From Candidatus Hodarchaeota archaeon (GTDB lineage: Archaea > Asgardarchaeota > Heimdallarchaeia > Hodarchaeales > Hodarchaeaceae), in assembly GCA_016839665.1 (NCBI GenBank), contig JAEOTU010000243.1, positions 1 through 6,598 on the forward strand: DNA of 6,598 nucleotides, written 5' to 3'. The first letter of the stretch is position 1, and each line of letters starts with the position of its first letter. Positions 6,118 to 6,598 of the stretch are shown piece after piece. Under the pieces are notes generated by a model. The model was not told the origin of the DNA. It saw only the letters and a list, made by a program, of their open reading frames with translations, and did not search any database. The position numbers were made by a program, and so were the translations under genes.

Positions 6118-6327
6118 TGGACATTGATTTAATAATTCCCTATCCTTCAAAATGGGTCTAAATATTCTAATAATACTCAAAAGAGCTACCAAGAGTTATC
6201 GAGATCATTTTAATGATAGATGAGCTAGAAAAAGTATTCAATAAGAAATGAAAAACTACTTGAATCAAGAGTGTGCGCTAAATGAGATCTCTTCCATATT
6301 TACCCGATTTTAATACTTATAATATAC

Positions 6328-6336
6328 TTTATATTT
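6328..6336 (+). promoter_or_regulatory. Likely TATA box of the gene starting at 6375
   Basis: TTTATATTT lies in the spacer after the 135-aa gene. Transcription would start near 6356-6362, giving a short leader carrying the SD GAGAGGT at 6362-6368. This suggests the second membrane-protein gene has its own promoter and does not depend on its upstream paralogue. The rest of the 6118-6374 spacer shows nothing else I can support. Confidence 0.42.
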
Positions 6337-6374
6337 ACTGAAATTACTAAATCTTATATTCGAGAGGTTAATTT

Positions 6375-6598
6375 TTGAATGAAGATAAGATCAACGAGGT
6401 AGGAAAAAAGCTTGATGTTGAGCTCTCAGATATAAAGAGGGGGAAACAACCTAATTTTAAGAAATTACCGTTATATATTCTTTACCAATTTGTGATCTTT
6501 ATAGTTACATCAGTTTGGAGCAATTTCCTAGGGTATAGTAAGAAATACGATACATATCCTTTCTTCAGTTATATTTATGTTGGTATTCCTGGAGCAGC
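6375..6598 (+). CDS. Second member of the YPFF-motif membrane protein family (partial, N-terminal 74 residues)
   Basis: The frame opens at TTG 6375, six nt after a good SD (GAGAGGT, 6362-6368), and stays open to the window end. The neighbouring ATG at 6379 is out of frame and stops after seven codons, so TTG is the start. The protein has a charged N-terminus (NEDKINEVGKKLDVELSDIKRGK), a hydrophobic helix at about residues 31-49 and the beginning of a second at 63 onwards. NFLGYSKKYDTYPFF at 50-64, followed by VG at 69-70, matches the FL-GY and YPFF-x4-VG pattern of the 135-aa protein encoded just upstream, as do the charged N-terminus, basic pre-helix patch and TTG start. It is most likely a tandem paralogue. 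Function is unknown and the C-terminus lies outside the window. Confidence 0.7.
   Translation, partial: MNEDKINEVGKKLDVELSDIKRGKQPNFKKLPLYILYQFVIFIVTSVWSNFLGYSKKYDTYPFFSYIYVGIPGA

Noticed and set aside
6007..6192. 61-codon minus-strand frame across the end of the 135-aa gene
   Set aside because: Mostly antisense to the membrane protein's third helix and tail, with no supporting signals.
6152..6251. Tiny plus-strand frames in the 6118-6374 spacer (23 codons from ATG 6152; another open frame ending at 6251)
   Set aside because: Both are very short, lack an SD, and the second has no start codon before its last 12 residues. This is expected by chance in AT-rich DNA.
1..6598. CRISPR array, tRNA/rRNA gene, insertion sequence or defence system
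   Set aside because: I saw no regularly spaced repeats, no tRNA cloverleaf or rRNA motif, no transposase and no recognisable defence proteins.

Overview
The window looks archaeal. Shine-Dalgarno motifs of the GGTGA/AGGTG/GGAGG type sit 6-9 nt before several starts, TATA-like boxes lie about 25-30 nt before the inferred transcript starts, T-tracts rather than hairpins follow the plus-strand genes, and three starts are TTG. Base composition is AT-rich and gene density is moderate. An Asgard-type or other mesophilic archaeon would fit the mix of a PAS-rich sensor, a DUF362 protein and lineage-specific small membrane proteins, but no marker gene here fixes the lineage.

Layout. Positions 1-377 (minus) hold the N-terminal part of an unrecognised membrane protein, truncated by the window edge. 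It is divergent from a plus-strand ABC exporter: an ATPase (570-1517) and an ABC-2 type permease (1521-2300) separated by 3 nt, clearly one operon. A double T-tract follows, then a small two-helix membrane protein (2351-2530) that may be a third component or an independent gene. Convergent to this is a minus-strand double-PAS protein with a histidine-kinase-like C-terminus whose catalytic landmarks look degraded (2649-4055). A 372-bp stretch without a confident gene (4056-4427) holds a long-spaced inverted repeat and a possible frameshifted small gene. Next is a minus-strand DUF362 protein (4428-5573). It is divergent from a 135-aa three-helix membrane protein (5710-6117), and a perfect 12-bp AT palindrome between them could serve as a TATA element for both. 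A second, partial membrane protein (6375 to the window end) shares a spaced motif with the 135-aa protein and appears to be its tandem paralogue.

How they work together. Only the ATPase/permease pair can be called a functional unit: an ATP-driven exporter or membrane-remodelling ABC-2 complex of unknown substrate. The other genes have separate promoters or orientations and no evident shared pathway. I see no CRISPR array, RNA gene, insertion sequence or clear defence system. The best leads are the tandem YPFF-motif membrane-protein family, the degenerate PAS kinase, the short overlapping leader ORF before the ABC ATPase, and the two small genes (one intact, one apparently frameshifted).
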